DNA from: Halostagnicola sp. A-GB9-2
Lineage (GTDB): Archaea; Halobacteriota; Halobacteria; Halobacteriales; Natrialbaceae
Assembly: GCF_030068615.1 (NCBI RefSeq)
Contig: NZ_JASJOC010000014.1
Span: 1 to 64,000 of the forward strand
DNA length: 64,000 nucleotides
Direction: 5' to 3'
In this document: piece after piece, positions 35,375-44,339 of the stretch
Layout of the letters: each line of letters starts with the position of its first letter
How positions within the stretch are numbered: the stretch's first letter is position 1
Notes under the pieces: model-generated
Seen by the model: only the letters and a program-made list of their open reading frames with translations
Told to the model about the DNA's origin: nothing
Database searches by the model: none
Made by a program: the position numbers and the translations under genes

Positions 35375-35498
35375 ACGGTAACAGTCGTATTAGCGATATT
35401 TAGTACTACTGCAAAGCGGATGAGTCAATCGCGATGGAAGCGGCGTATCGATCCTCGGACAGTCTTCCACCAAATATTTCGGAATCGCTTCGGGGCTC

Positions 35499-36992
35499 TT
35501 AGAACAGGTAATCGCGCGACTCGCGCTGGACCGACGTCCACTTCACTTCGGTGAATTCGTCGATGATCCAGTCACCGTTGTACCGACCCATACCGGAGTC
35601 CTTCTTGCCGCCGAACGGCGTGTGCGGCTCCGCGTTGACCGGCTGGTCGTTGACGTGCATCATTCCCACCTCGATCTGGTCCCCGACGTCGCGAGCGCGA
35701 CCGCGGTCCGCCGAATGGACCGAGCCTGCCAGTCCGTATTCGGTCGCGTTCGCGATTTCGATCGCTTCCTCGTCAGTACTGAACGGGATGATCGGCGCGA
35801 CGGGTCCGAAGTGCTCGTTACAGGCGGCAGCCATGTCGTTTTCGACGCCGGTGAGGACGGTCGGTTCGACGAACAGATCGTCGTAGTCGCCGCCGGCCTC
35901 GAGCGTCGCGCCTTCGTCGATCGTTTGCTCGATGTATTCGACGATCTCGTCGCGCTGTTCTTCGTTGATGATCGGCCCGATGACCGTGTCCTCGTCGGTC
36001 GGATCGCCGATCGGAAGTTCGGCCGCGCGGTTCGCGAGCCGCTCGGCGTACTCGTCGTAGAGCGACTCGTGGACGAGATGGCGGTTGATCGAAATGCAGA
36101 CCTGTCCCTGGTGCCAGAACGAACCGAACGTCCCGGCGTCGACCGCGGCGTCGAGGTCGGCATCCTCGAGGACGACGTGCGGGTTGTTCCCGCCCAGTTC
36201 CAGCGCCGGGAGCGCGAAGTGGTTCACGGCGTTCTCCCCGACGAGTCGTCCGGCTCCGGTCGAGCCAGTGAAGGCGACGACGTCGCTGTCGGGATGGGAC
36301 GCCGTCCGGTCGCCCGCCACGGTGCCGTGGCCGGGAACGACGTTTATGACTCCGTCGGGCAATCCGGCCATTTCGAATAGCCGAGCGATGACGAGTCCGC
36401 CGGAAATCGGCGTCTCGGTCGGCGGCTTGAGAACGACGCTGTTCCCGAGGGCGATGGCGGGAGCGACGGCGCGAATCGCGAGTTTCAGTGGCACGTTCCA
36501 CGGGCTGATGACGCCGACGACGCCGGCGGGGTCGCGCTGGATGATGTTTTCCTTCCCTGGAATCTTCGATTGGTTGTGGCGGCCGGACATGCGGAACGCG
36601 AACGACGCCGCATCGTGGACGAACGTCACGGCACCGCCGTGCTCGATGTCGAGCTTGGGCGGGGCGCTTCCCGCCTCGACTGCGAGGATTTCGCGGATCT
36701 CCTCGGCGTGGGTTTCTAGCAGTTGTGCGACCGTCCGAACGACCTTTGCACGCTCGTCGGGTGTTGTTTCGGCCCACGCTTGCTGTGCGCCGACTGCCGC
36801 GTCGTACGCGTCGTCGATGTCTTCGACCTCACCTAACGGAACCTGAGCGATCGTCTCTCTCGTCGCCGGATTTTCCACGGCAACCCGCTCCCGTTCCTCG
36901 ACGGAGCGCCATTCGCCGTCGATAAAGAGCGCGTTCCAGTCACCGTCGACTGATATTTCGGGTCCGTCTGGTCGAGCAGTCTGTTTAGCCAT
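35499..36992 (-). CDS. NAD(P)-dependent aryl-aldehyde dehydrogenase (vanillin/benzaldehyde type)
   Basis: Oxidises an aldehyde to an acid. The 497 residues have catalytic Asn166 (SPWNVPLKL), Lys189, Glu265 (LELGGNNP) and Cys299 (HQGQVCISINR). The HQGQxC motif, VNDQPVNAEPHTPFGG and the ending FTEVKWTSVQ are typical of vanillin/benzaldehyde dehydrogenases, not of 2-hydroxymuconic-semialdehyde dehydrogenases. It would feed the O-demethylase with vanillate-like acids. If it does oxidise the ring-fission semialdehyde instead, it would fill the gap before oxalocrotonate decarboxylase. A TCCGA-type palindrome lies 154 bp upstream. Confidence 0.85.
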   Translation of the reverse strand: MAKQTARPDGPEISVDGDWNALFIDGEWRSVEERERVAVENPATRETIAQVPLGEVEDIDDAYDAAVGAQQAWAETTPDERAKVVRTVAQLLETHAEEIREILAVEAGSAPPKLDIEHGGAVTFVHDAASFAFRMSGRHNQSKIPGKENIIQRDPAGVVGVISPWNVPLKLAIRAVAPAIALGNSVVLKPPTETPISGGLVIARLFEMAGLPDGVINVVPGHGTVAGDRTASHPDSDVVAFTGSTGAGRLVGENAVNHFALPALELGGNNPHVVLEDADLDAAVDAGTFGSFWHQGQVCISINRHLVHESLYDEYAERLANRAAELPIGDPTDEDTVIGPIINEEQRDEIVEYIEQTIDEGATLEAGGDYDDLFVEPTVLTGVENDMAAACNEHFGPVAPIIPFSTDEEAIEIANATEYGLAGSVHSADRGRARDVGDQIEVGMMHVNDQPVNAEPHTPFGGKKDSGMGRYNGDWIIDEFTEVKWTSVQRESRDYLF

Positions 36993-37351
36993 CGTGAGAT
37001 CCTTACACCTCTACTTGCTTGAGTTTTATGGGTTATCACTGCCGGGGTCGATTCGGTTCCGTTATCGACCGAGCGAGCACGATCCGCACGCGGAGACCGC
37101 CTGAGCGCTCGAGGACTATTGCGAGTGATCGCGGATCGGATCGAATCCGATTATATCGGTCCAATCGCTCATTCCTTGTGACTGCACAACGATGAGGTAC
37201 TGGTACTAGTTCGAGCGATAGCGTTCGCCCGACGGCAGCCGGTATAGCCAGTGTACAAGTAGCGAGGGTCGTCGCACTCGCTGTTCGTTCCGACCGAGTT
37301 TCGATTTCCCCGTTTCTGCGCCGAAACCGGATAGAAGAGCACAATCGGTGA
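36993..37351. other. Intergenic region upstream of the aldehyde dehydrogenase gene
   Basis: About 360 bp without a credible gene. It holds an AT-rich promoter-like stretch (ataacccataaaact on the minus strand, about 37025-37040) and the operator-like palindrome at 37145-37161. The remainder, GC-rich, shows nothing recognisable. Confidence 0.45.
37145..37161. promoter_or_regulatory. Candidate IclR-type operator upstream of the aryl-aldehyde dehydrogenase
   Basis: ATCCGATTATATCGGTC matches the recurring core with one mismatch (TCCGA-TTATA-TCGGT) and shares ATCCGATTA with the site before the dioxygenase at 24365. It lies ~150 bp before the ATG at 36992, again upstream of where the promoter is expected. 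Confidence 0.45.
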
Positions 37352-38659
37352 TTAGTCGGTTCGTTCGAGGTTCTCGTCCAACCGCTCTTGGAGGTCGTCC
37401 ATGTCGATCTCGTAGACCGGGTCCGAACCCGCCAGATCGAGACTGTGTGCGGCGGCAGCTCCCATCGCGATACAGATACCCATTATCCGGATCGCCGAGA
37501 GGGCTTCGGTATCGGCATCGACACAGCGGCCGACCGTGACGATGTTGTCCGCTCCCTCGGGTATCATACAGGACAGCGGGATGTAGTAGACGTGGCCGTC
37601 TTCGAAGTGCTCCCAGTGAACGTCTTCTGGGGTGTCGTGGAGCTCGACCGACCACGAACCGCGCGCGACGGCGTCGTCTGGCCGGTACCCCTCCCGCAGG
37701 TCGTCGAGCGTCAGTTGCTCACGGCTCTTGATCCAACGGGTTTGGCGGATCCCGGGATTCCCGTAGCGGCGAACGCTCGCGCCATCGAAGATTTCGGAAA
37801 ACTCCGTTTGCAGGAACTCGACTGTCTTGTCGGCCTGCCGGCGTCCCTCGAATACCATATTACCGTACCCGAGCGGGTCCAGCGGCGTCTCGATGTGAGT
37901 GATGTTAGCCAGCATGAAATCCTTCTCGGGAAAGTGCATCAAGTGGCCGTCTTCCCGGACGAGACCGTACTCCTCGCCGACTTCCTCGAGCCGATCGTGG
38001 ACGTCGTCCATGGAGAAGTCCCCAACGGTGTCGGTGTCGTACCCCTCGATGAGAAAGTTCAGCGAGCCGTACACCGGTTCGTTGGGTTCGCGTAGCTCGA
38101 GTCCGGCCTCCCAACAGAGGCTCCCATCGCCGGAGGCGTCGACGAATCCGTCCGCTTCGACTCTGACTGAACCGTACCGCGTCGTGAAATCGAGATGGTC
38201 CACGCGACGGTCGGTGAACTCCACGTCGGTGAGTATCGCAGCGAGCAGCGTTCGCACGCCATGCTGTTGGCACTTTCGTTCCATCCACCGCTGGAGTTCG
38301 ACTTCGTCGTACTGGAACAGGACCGTCGAGAGTTCCGAAGTCTGGGCACTGAGCCGCTGAATCGACCCCTCCGGTTCCAAGTCCTCGATGAGGTCGTCAG
38401 CGATGCCGTGAGTGAGCTGATAGGGATCGTCACCGTGGGAGTACAGTCCGATGAGCGTCCCGATGATCGAGCCGACCGCCTGACCGCCGATCGACTGCGA
38501 CGCGTCGGCCAAGACGACGTCTGCACCCGACTTGGCAGCCTCTAACGCGGTCGAGACGCCTGATATTCCCGCGCCGAGGACGCAGATATCGGCTTCGATG
38601 TGCGTTCGTTCGTCCTGTTCCGACTTGGATACCGTGTCCGTCTGGATGTCTTCTGTCAT
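37352..38659 (-). CDS. FAD-dependent oxidoreductase (FAD_oxidored type)
   Basis: Flavoprotein of 435 residues from ATG 38659; a GTG nine codons upstream is an alternative. Seen: the FAD motif ICVLGAGISGVSTALEAAKSGADV, SQSIGGQAVGS just after it, DGFVDASGDGSLCW and a late Cys-containing segment DNIVTVGRCVDADTEALSAIRI that returns to FAD binding. Family members dehydrogenate diverse substrates, and function is unknown. It lies 101 bp behind the aconitase X small subunit on the same strand, with the TRAP importer further upstream, so it probably processes the imported compound or the dehydrated product. Confidence 0.82.
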   Translation of the reverse strand: MTEDIQTDTVSKSEQDERTHIEADICVLGAGISGVSTALEAAKSGADVVLADASQSIGGQAVGSIIGTLIGLYSHGDDPYQLTHGIADDLIEDLEPEGSIQRLSAQTSELSTVLFQYDEVELQRWMERKCQQHGVRTLLAAILTDVEFTDRRVDHLDFTTRYGSVRVEADGFVDASGDGSLCWEAGLELREPNEPVYGSLNFLIEGYDTDTVGDFSMDDVHDRLEEVGEEYGLVREDGHLMHFPEKDFMLANITHIETPLDPLGYGNMVFEGRRQADKTVEFLQTEFSEIFDGASVRRYGNPGIRQTRWIKSREQLTLDDLREGYRPDDAVARGSWSVELHDTPEDVHWEHFEDGHVYYIPLSCMIPEGADNIVTVGRCVDADTEALSAIRIMGICIAMGAAAAHSLDLAGSDPVYEIDMDDLQERLDENLERTD

Positions 38660-38760
38660 TGTAGCGTCTTCCCCGTTGTGTTTCACTGCCCGTTGACGAA
38701 CCCTGGTAGGGGCCAGAGTTCCCCCGATGATCGTGTCCGGTTCGCGATCGGAAATACCGG

Positions 38761-39210
38761 TTACTCTGGTACGTCCCCGTCGCCGGAGCCAGCGCGTTTC
38801 GTGATCGTTACGATACCCTCGTCACCGTCGACGGCCACCAGATCGCCGCTGTCGATGATCTCTGTCGGATCCTCGTCTAGGTCGGTCACGGCAGGCACCC
38901 GCGTGACGACAGCCCCGAGCGCCACTTTCGTGGTCGTCTCTTCGTAGATCATCGCAGCGGGTGCGGTGTCGGCCAGCCGCGTCGTGTGAAAGACTGACGA
39001 CCAGCCCGAGGAGCCCTTCGCGCCTCGGAACACGAGCACCTTGTCCGTGAACGATTCGCCGTGGAGGTCGTGGCGCATTTCGATAATCGTCCCGTGTTCC
39101 GGATCGACGCCGCCCCAGCCGGAGATCGTCTCGTCGGTGACGATGGCCTCCGCCTCGATATAGCCGTCGACGACGGGGCGTCCCTCGAGAACGATCGTCT
39201 CGTCGGTCAT
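38761..39210 (-). CDS. Aconitase X, small (swivel) subunit
   Basis: A 149-residue swivel-domain protein (former DUF126) that pairs with the large subunit to form a dehydratase. Seen: GRPVVDGYIEAEAIVT, GWGGVDPEHGTIIE and FRGAKGSSGWSSVF, whose Ser loop lies in the active site of aconitases. It overlaps the large subunit gene by 4 bp (ATGA), so equal production is expected. Bacterial forms are often fused; here the two are separate, as in archaeal and fungal-like types. Confidence 0.9.
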   Translation of the reverse strand: MTDETIVLEGRPVVDGYIEAEAIVTDETISGWGGVDPEHGTIIEMRHDLHGESFTDKVLVFRGAKGSSGWSSVFHTTRLADTAPAAMIYEETTTKVALGAVVTRVPAVTDLDEDPTEIIDSGDLVAVDGDEGIVTITKRAGSGDGDVPE

Positions 39211-40493
39211 GGCCGCTCACCGTCCCAGGAACCGGAGATTGCCGCATCGATGACGTCTTCGGTCGAGCCGAACCACGCCTCGACGTCCATGATGGCCGGA
39301 AGATAGTGAACTTGCTTGGCCGAATCGAGCGCGACGACGTCGGTCTCCGGCGGGACGGCCTGACTCATCGACGAACACGTATCGGTCATCATCTTCCCGC
39401 CGGCGGCACGGATCACGTCCGCGTGCCCCTCTTGTTCGGCTTGATCCCGAACCTTTCGAGACGCGAACAGCCACAGTTCGACGTCTTCGTCGAGCTCGTT
39501 CCCCTCCAGGAGACGACTGGCTTCCCGCACCTGTTCTATCGAGTAGTGCGGACAGCCCAGCATCACGAAGTCGATGTCGCGGTCGTCACCGACAGCATTG
39601 AGTTCGTCGTACACCTCCCTGCGGGCCTCCTTGTCGTAGCGATAGACGTCCTCCGGTTCGTTGGGACCGAACGCACTGGCCTCGGTCTCGGCTTCCGGGG
39701 TTTCGCCGACGACGTGGTAGAGTTCGATCCCGCCGGAGGTCGCCGCAGAGGCGCCGAAGTGCTTGTGCTCTACCCGGCTCGGACTCCCGTAGTCACCGAT
39801 CAGAACGGGGATGTCTTCCTGAATGTGTTTACCGACGAAATAGCCTAGCATTCCCCAATTCATGATATCGTCGACCGGCACGTCGACTTCTATCCGATGG
39901 GTTCCGTACCTGTTCTCATCCCGATGGAGCCCCCAGTCGGGAATTTTACCCGTGAGCATCGCGGCACTGGTGCTTTCACGTCCCTCGACGTTCGTCCGCG
40001 CACCGAGGACGGAGTTGATGAACACGACGGCCGACGACTCCATCCACGCACAGTGTTCCCCGTACGACGGGAGGTTTCCCGCGTGGTACGGCGTACACGT
40101 CTTCAGAACTTCGACATCGTGGTCGGCGGCGAATTCCTCGCTTATACGGTCCAGTTCGGCGTTTTTCTGGTCGGTTCCCAGCTCGTCCCAATGTTTGGGT
40201 TCGACCTTCCCCTGCAGTCGGGTGGCACCGGCCTCGGTATCGGGGACGTCAACGACCCGATCGCTATCGAGATCGTATCGCGAGAATATCTCGTCGTGAC
40301 TGGTACTCTCCCCGCCGTAGTAGTTCTCGAGGAATTCGTTGACCGCTCCGGGGACACCAGCAACGTTGTCCGTACTAATGAGGCGGTCGGCGTCTAGCGC
40401 TTCGGCGTACCTGATCAGTAGATCCATCGCCACCTGTTTGGCGGGACCCTCCTCACCGTTCAGCATGGCCCGTTCGTCGGGATCTAGTTCCAT
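39207..40493 (-). CDS. Aconitase X, large catalytic subunit
   Basis: A 428-residue dehydratase (former DUF521). Three Cys motifs fit a 4Fe-4S or metal site: LKTCTPYHAGNLPSYGEH, MLGCPHYSIEQV and MTDTCSSMSQA. Known members are cis-3-hydroxy-L-proline dehydratases in bacteria and phosphomevalonate dehydratases in many archaea. Haloarchaea are thought to make isoprenoids by a mevalonate route without phosphomevalonate dehydration, and this gene sits with a TRAP importer and an oxidoreductase, so a catabolic dehydratase is inferred. The substrate is unknown; cis-3-hydroxyproline is one candidate. Confidence 0.9.
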   Translation of the reverse strand: MELDPDERAMLNGEEGPAKQVAMDLLIRYAEALDADRLISTDNVAGVPGAVNEFLENYYGGESTSHDEIFSRYDLDSDRVVDVPDTEAGATRLQGKVEPKHWDELGTDQKNAELDRISEEFAADHDVEVLKTCTPYHAGNLPSYGEHCAWMESSAVVFINSVLGARTNVEGRESTSAAMLTGKIPDWGLHRDENRYGTHRIEVDVPVDDIMNWGMLGYFVGKHIQEDIPVLIGDYGSPSRVEHKHFGASAATSGGIELYHVVGETPEAETEASAFGPNEPEDVYRYDKEARREVYDELNAVGDDRDIDFVMLGCPHYSIEQVREASRLLEGNELDEDVELWLFASRKVRDQAEQEGHADVIRAAGGKMMTDTCSSMSQAVPPETDVVALDSAKQVHYLPAIMDVEAWFGSTEDVIDAAISGSWDGERP

Positions 40494-40687
40494 CGCTGAT
40501 CACCTGAGCCCCACTCAGGTGAACGGGACGGTCCGATCCCTGTTATAGTCGGTTTAGTAATATGTTTTCTCCGTACAACTAGTCCGTGTGTGTTTATCAT
40601 ACACATACACTATTACCTTATCAGTGGCTAAAAGCTTTCGTCGGTACTCCGGCGAAAAGGATTCGTAAATCGGGAGAACTAATCCAA

Positions 40688-42760
40688 TTAGTCGGAGCGT
40701 GCTGTTAGGCCGGAAGTGTCCACCCTCGGTGAGATAAAATAACTCACGGCCATAAACGTCACCAGCATGCTGGCGACCGCAACCTGGTACAGGTACGTAT
40801 CGAACACTCCAAGGTGAGTACCGAACATACCGAGCAGCGAGAGCCCCAGGAATACGATTCGGTGGATCGACGAGAGATGGTTTCGGCCGTCGAACGCAAA
40901 CATGCTCATACAGAGGCCGATGACACAGATGACGGTCGTCAGTAGCAAGAGTATGGTAACCGGGGTCTCCCAATAGATCAACGAATCGTTCGCGATGAAC
41001 ACGAACGGGATCAGGAACCCAGGGAAGGCGAGTCGCATCGATTGCTTCGCCGTCTCGAGATACGACGCTTCCGCTAATTTCGCTGCGATGATCGTCGACG
41101 GACCAACAGGTGGTGTAAACGATGCGTACAGCGCGAAGTAGAACACGAACATGTGGGCGGTGATATCCCTGATACCGAAGCCAACCATCGCAGTCGCTGC
41201 CAGTGACGCGGTGAGGATATACGCCGCCGGTGCCGGCATTCCGAGACCGAACAGCAGGCTAACGATCATCGCTAGAACGAGCAGGAGGAGCAGATTTCCG
41301 CCGGCGAGCCCGACCATGAACGTACTCAAACGCTGCGCGAATCCAGTTTGCGTTAGCACTTCGATGAGAATCCCGATGGATCCGAGTACGGCGATCAGTG
41401 CGGCCATGTCGACGGCACCCTGTCGGAGCCCGCGTACCGTTTTGACGGTGGCCTCTTTCGCGCCGTTTCTCCCGTCTTCGACGATCGTTTTGACGAAGAA
41501 GACGCCTATCAGTGATAGCACAGTGTAGTAGCCAGCAATTAGCGGGCTGAACCGCAACACTGCGAGAAGATAGATGAGAACAGCGAACGGGACCATGTAC
41601 CAGACGGACTGGAGGAAGAGACGATAGTCGACATCGCCCGACGTGTTCGACGTCCAGCCGTGCTTGAAGATCAGGAGTTGGACGGCAACGACGATGCTGA
41701 AGTAGAACAGGAAGGCCGGAATCAGTCCCGCCTGTACGATCGAGAGATATGGTACGCCGACGAGGTCGGCCATAATGAACGCAGCGACGCCCATAATCGG
41801 GGGAACGAGTTGACCGCCGATCGACGCGACCGTTTCGACTGCGCCGGCATAGGCCTTATCGACGCCCTGCTTTTTCATCATGGGAATCGTGAAGTTCCCG
41901 GTCGTTGCAGTGTTCGCAGCGCCGCTCCCGGTTATCGATCCGAAACCGAGACTCGCGACGACGGCCACGTGGACGATTCCGGTTCGAGTGAGTTTACTGA
42001 TTTCCTCGCTCACTTCGACGATGTAATCGAGAATACCGTAGGACTTTGTGAACCCTGCTAATAGGAGGAATATCGCGACCCAGGTGGCGCCGATCTCGAG
42101 GATGAACCCGTAGACGCCGCCGAGACCGATCGCCGCGATTCTGATCATCTGTTCCAAACCGAGACCGCCGTGGTAGAACAGACCCGGGAGATACGGGCCT
42201 AAGAAACCGAAGAGGATTCCGATAACGACGACGGCGCCCATGATCTTCCCGAAAGCCCGCGTCGTGACGTCCGTAACGAGCACGATGACGATCGCACCGA
42301 CGAGGAAATCCAGTTGGGTATTTCCGGCGATAGGCGCCTCGGTGAGGAGACGAGAGAAGTGAAACTGAATGTAGAGGGCAGTCGCCAGCGAGAGCGCCGT
42401 GAGGGTGAGAAACAGCGCCGGTTTTATTTTCTCGTACGACCGACTGACGGCTAACCAGACATGCTTCACCTCGGCGTCGATTTGTGGAAGGTATCGCCCG
42501 ATACGGATGTATTTAAAAATCGGAACGGCCACGTTGTCCTCATCGACCGCATCCGAAGCCTCTTTTTCGCCGTAGATCTCTCTAAACTGAAGCATGTAAT
42601 AGATAGCCATGCTCAGTCCGAGGATGAGATTGGCGTGTTGCGTGCGGACACCGTACAGTGAGAACGCGTAGTAGATGAGGAGCAACGACATGATGACTCC
42701 GAGAACCCAGATCACGCCGTCTCCGAACCGATAGAGCGACTTTCGATTGGTCCAATTCAT
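40688..42760 (-). CDS. TRAP transporter fused permease (TAXI type)
   Basis: A 690-residue membrane protein fusing the small and large TRAP permease subunits. Many hydrophobic helices are seen, with DctM-like motifs such as GSITGSGAANTATTGNFTIP and FTPPVGPSTIIAAKLAEA. It imports an organic acid or amino acid using an ion gradient. It starts 60 bp behind the binding protein, and 195 bp separates it from aconitase X, all on one strand. Confidence 0.93.
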   Translation of the reverse strand: MNWTNRKSLYRFGDGVIWVLGVIMSLLLIYYAFSLYGVRTQHANLILGLSMAIYYMLQFREIYGEKEASDAVDEDNVAVPIFKYIRIGRYLPQIDAEVKHVWLAVSRSYEKIKPALFLTLTALSLATALYIQFHFSRLLTEAPIAGNTQLDFLVGAIVIVLVTDVTTRAFGKIMGAVVVIGILFGFLGPYLPGLFYHGGLGLEQMIRIAAIGLGGVYGFILEIGATWVAIFLLLAGFTKSYGILDYIVEVSEEISKLTRTGIVHVAVVASLGFGSITGSGAANTATTGNFTIPMMKKQGVDKAYAGAVETVASIGGQLVPPIMGVAAFIMADLVGVPYLSIVQAGLIPAFLFYFSIVVAVQLLIFKHGWTSNTSGDVDYRLFLQSVWYMVPFAVLIYLLAVLRFSPLIAGYYTVLSLIGVFFVKTIVEDGRNGAKEATVKTVRGLRQGAVDMAALIAVLGSIGILIEVLTQTGFAQRLSTFMVGLAGGNLLLLLVLAMIVSLLFGLGMPAPAAYILTASLAATAMVGFGIRDITAHMFVFYFALYASFTPPVGPSTIIAAKLAEASYLETAKQSMRLAFPGFLIPFVFIANDSLIYWETPVTILLLLTTVICVIGLCMSMFAFDGRNHLSSIHRIVFLGLSLLGMFGTHLGVFDTYLYQVAVASMLVTFMAVSYFISPRVDTSGLTARSD

Positions 42761-42820
42761 ACAGGCTCCTCTCCCGTATTCATAACTAGTATCATATTTT
42801 GTATTGTGGGTGGAGTTCCG

Positions 42821-43870
42821 CTACTCCGATGCGCGCTCGAGGTCGTCGTCCCAGGCTCCGACATCCTCGTAGAAGTCGGCCGCGGCCGAGTGAAACGGGA
42901 ACCCGTCGAAACTGAACCGCGTCCAGTGGTCATCGTACTGGTGGAACGTCAGGAAGTCGTGGTACGTGCCCATGTCGTCGCGCTGGTCCCACGCCGTTTC
43001 CATCATCGTCGTAATAAGGTCTCCCTCCGCATCGGCAGGTGCACAGAGATACGTCGTCTGGACCATTCCCGGAATGGAGTCCGGGGTACTATCGTACCCG
43101 TCTACCAAGTCCGGATCGATGGCGAACGTCGTGAACTCGTCGGAAACAGTTTCGAACTGGTCTTCCGCCATTTCGAGAGGATGGACATCAGACGACCCCT
43201 GTAGTTGCTGGACCCAACCCGGGGTGATTAGATCGGTGCCTTCTTCTTCATCGGCCGTGGGTGCGTTGTTGGTCGCCGAGAGTCCGATGTCTATCCGTCC
43301 TTCTTCGAGAGCAGAGCCCATGTCACCGAAGCCGACCGGGGTCTCGTCGAACTCGATCTCGAGTAGCTCCATGATTTCGACAAAGTAGTCCATGACTGCT
43401 GTACCGGACGGACCTGCAGAGACGCTGGTATCCGCATCGATGTCGTCGTACGAGGTGATGTCCTCGTCGTTAGATACCAGAATCCACTCCGTCGTGGCCG
43501 TTTTCAGTAGTTGCGTGAGTTCGTAGTCGATATCGGCGTATTCGTCTTCACCACGCTCGATCAGGAGGGCGTTGTAATCAGTGAGCAACGCGAGATCCAT
43601 TTCGCCTCGTGCCATGTCACCGACGTTGGCGGCCATCCCGTCGTTGGGACGCACGTCGAGGTATATATCGTCTGTATTCTCGTTCACCGCGGAGCCGAAG
43701 CCCTGCATCGACGCGTAGTTCGCCGTCGCTGAGGCGGCGGTACCGATAACCAATTCGTTCTCGCCTCCCCCTTCTCCCAGACAACCGGAAAGCGTTGCGA
43801 TACCCACTGCACTTGCTGCACCCGTGCCTTTCAGGAAGCTACGCCGATCGATAGTGGTGTCTTGGTTCAT
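42821..43870 (-). CDS. TAXI family TRAP transporter solute-binding lipoprotein, Tat-exported
   Basis: Binding protein of the TRAP system, 349 residues from ATG 43870. Twin-arginine motif DRRSFLKG (Arg9-Arg10) and lipobox LSGC (Cys30) predict export and anchoring. TAXI-family features: LVIGTAASATANYASMQGF near the N-terminus and VSAGPSGTAVMDYFVEIMEL. Cognate permease is next to it. Many TAXI ligands are glutamate or dicarboxylates, but the ligand here is not readable. Confidence 0.92.
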   Translation of the reverse strand: MNQDTTIDRRSFLKGTGAASAVGIATLSGCLGEGGGENELVIGTAASATANYASMQGFGSAVNENTDDIYLDVRPNDGMAANVGDMARGEMDLALLTDYNALLIERGEDEYADIDYELTQLLKTATTEWILVSNDEDITSYDDIDADTSVSAGPSGTAVMDYFVEIMELLEIEFDETPVGFGDMGSALEEGRIDIGLSATNNAPTADEEEGTDLITPGWVQQLQGSSDVHPLEMAEDQFETVSDEFTTFAIDPDLVDGYDSTPDSIPGMVQTTYLCAPADAEGDLITTMMETAWDQRDDMGTYHDFLTFHQYDDHWTRFSFDGFPFHSAAADFYEDVGAWDDDLERASE

Positions 43871-44339
43871 GTTATCATATCCCTGTATCTGTGCTAATAG
43901 CACATCAGCATAAATCTATTGCTTCGTAGGATCGTTAGACAGAGCTTGATTTCGGGGTTTTCACTCACCCAGACGATCGGTAGAAACCGAAACACTGCGC
44001 TTGAATCTGCGGATATCTAACCGTTCGACGAAGATTGTAGACGGCACATTTGAGAACCTGCTCGCGGAATTCGAGATGCCAGCTTCGCGCACGTACGGCG
44101 GGAGCGGCCAGCGCAAGTCTTGAATATCCAGCCGGAACGCGGTGGAGGTGTTCGGTCGATGAACGACGTCGACCGTATTGAAGTCGTTCCCCCGCCGAGT
44201 TCGAGAACGGCGAGACGAAGAGTATCGCCGTCGGTCGGACAGAAGTCGGCTGTTTCTCACGATGTTCGCGGATCGACCGTAAAGGGACGACGCTGTACCA
44301 CAACAGAACACTTTTCCATTTTTCCTGCTACGTACTAGC
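43871..44339. other. Intergenic region, no gene seen
   Basis: About 470 bp between the TAXI binding protein and the MaoC gene. Open frames are short and unlike any family I know; GC content varies from AT-rich near 43880-43920 to GC-rich near 44090-44240. Only promoter sequence for the two divergent genes is expected. Confidence 0.4.

Noticed and set aside
28637-37000. 4-oxalocrotonate tautomerase gene
   Set aside because: I looked for a short protein beginning Met-Pro with tautomerase-like sequence and found none in this stretch; very small or diverged copies could be missed.
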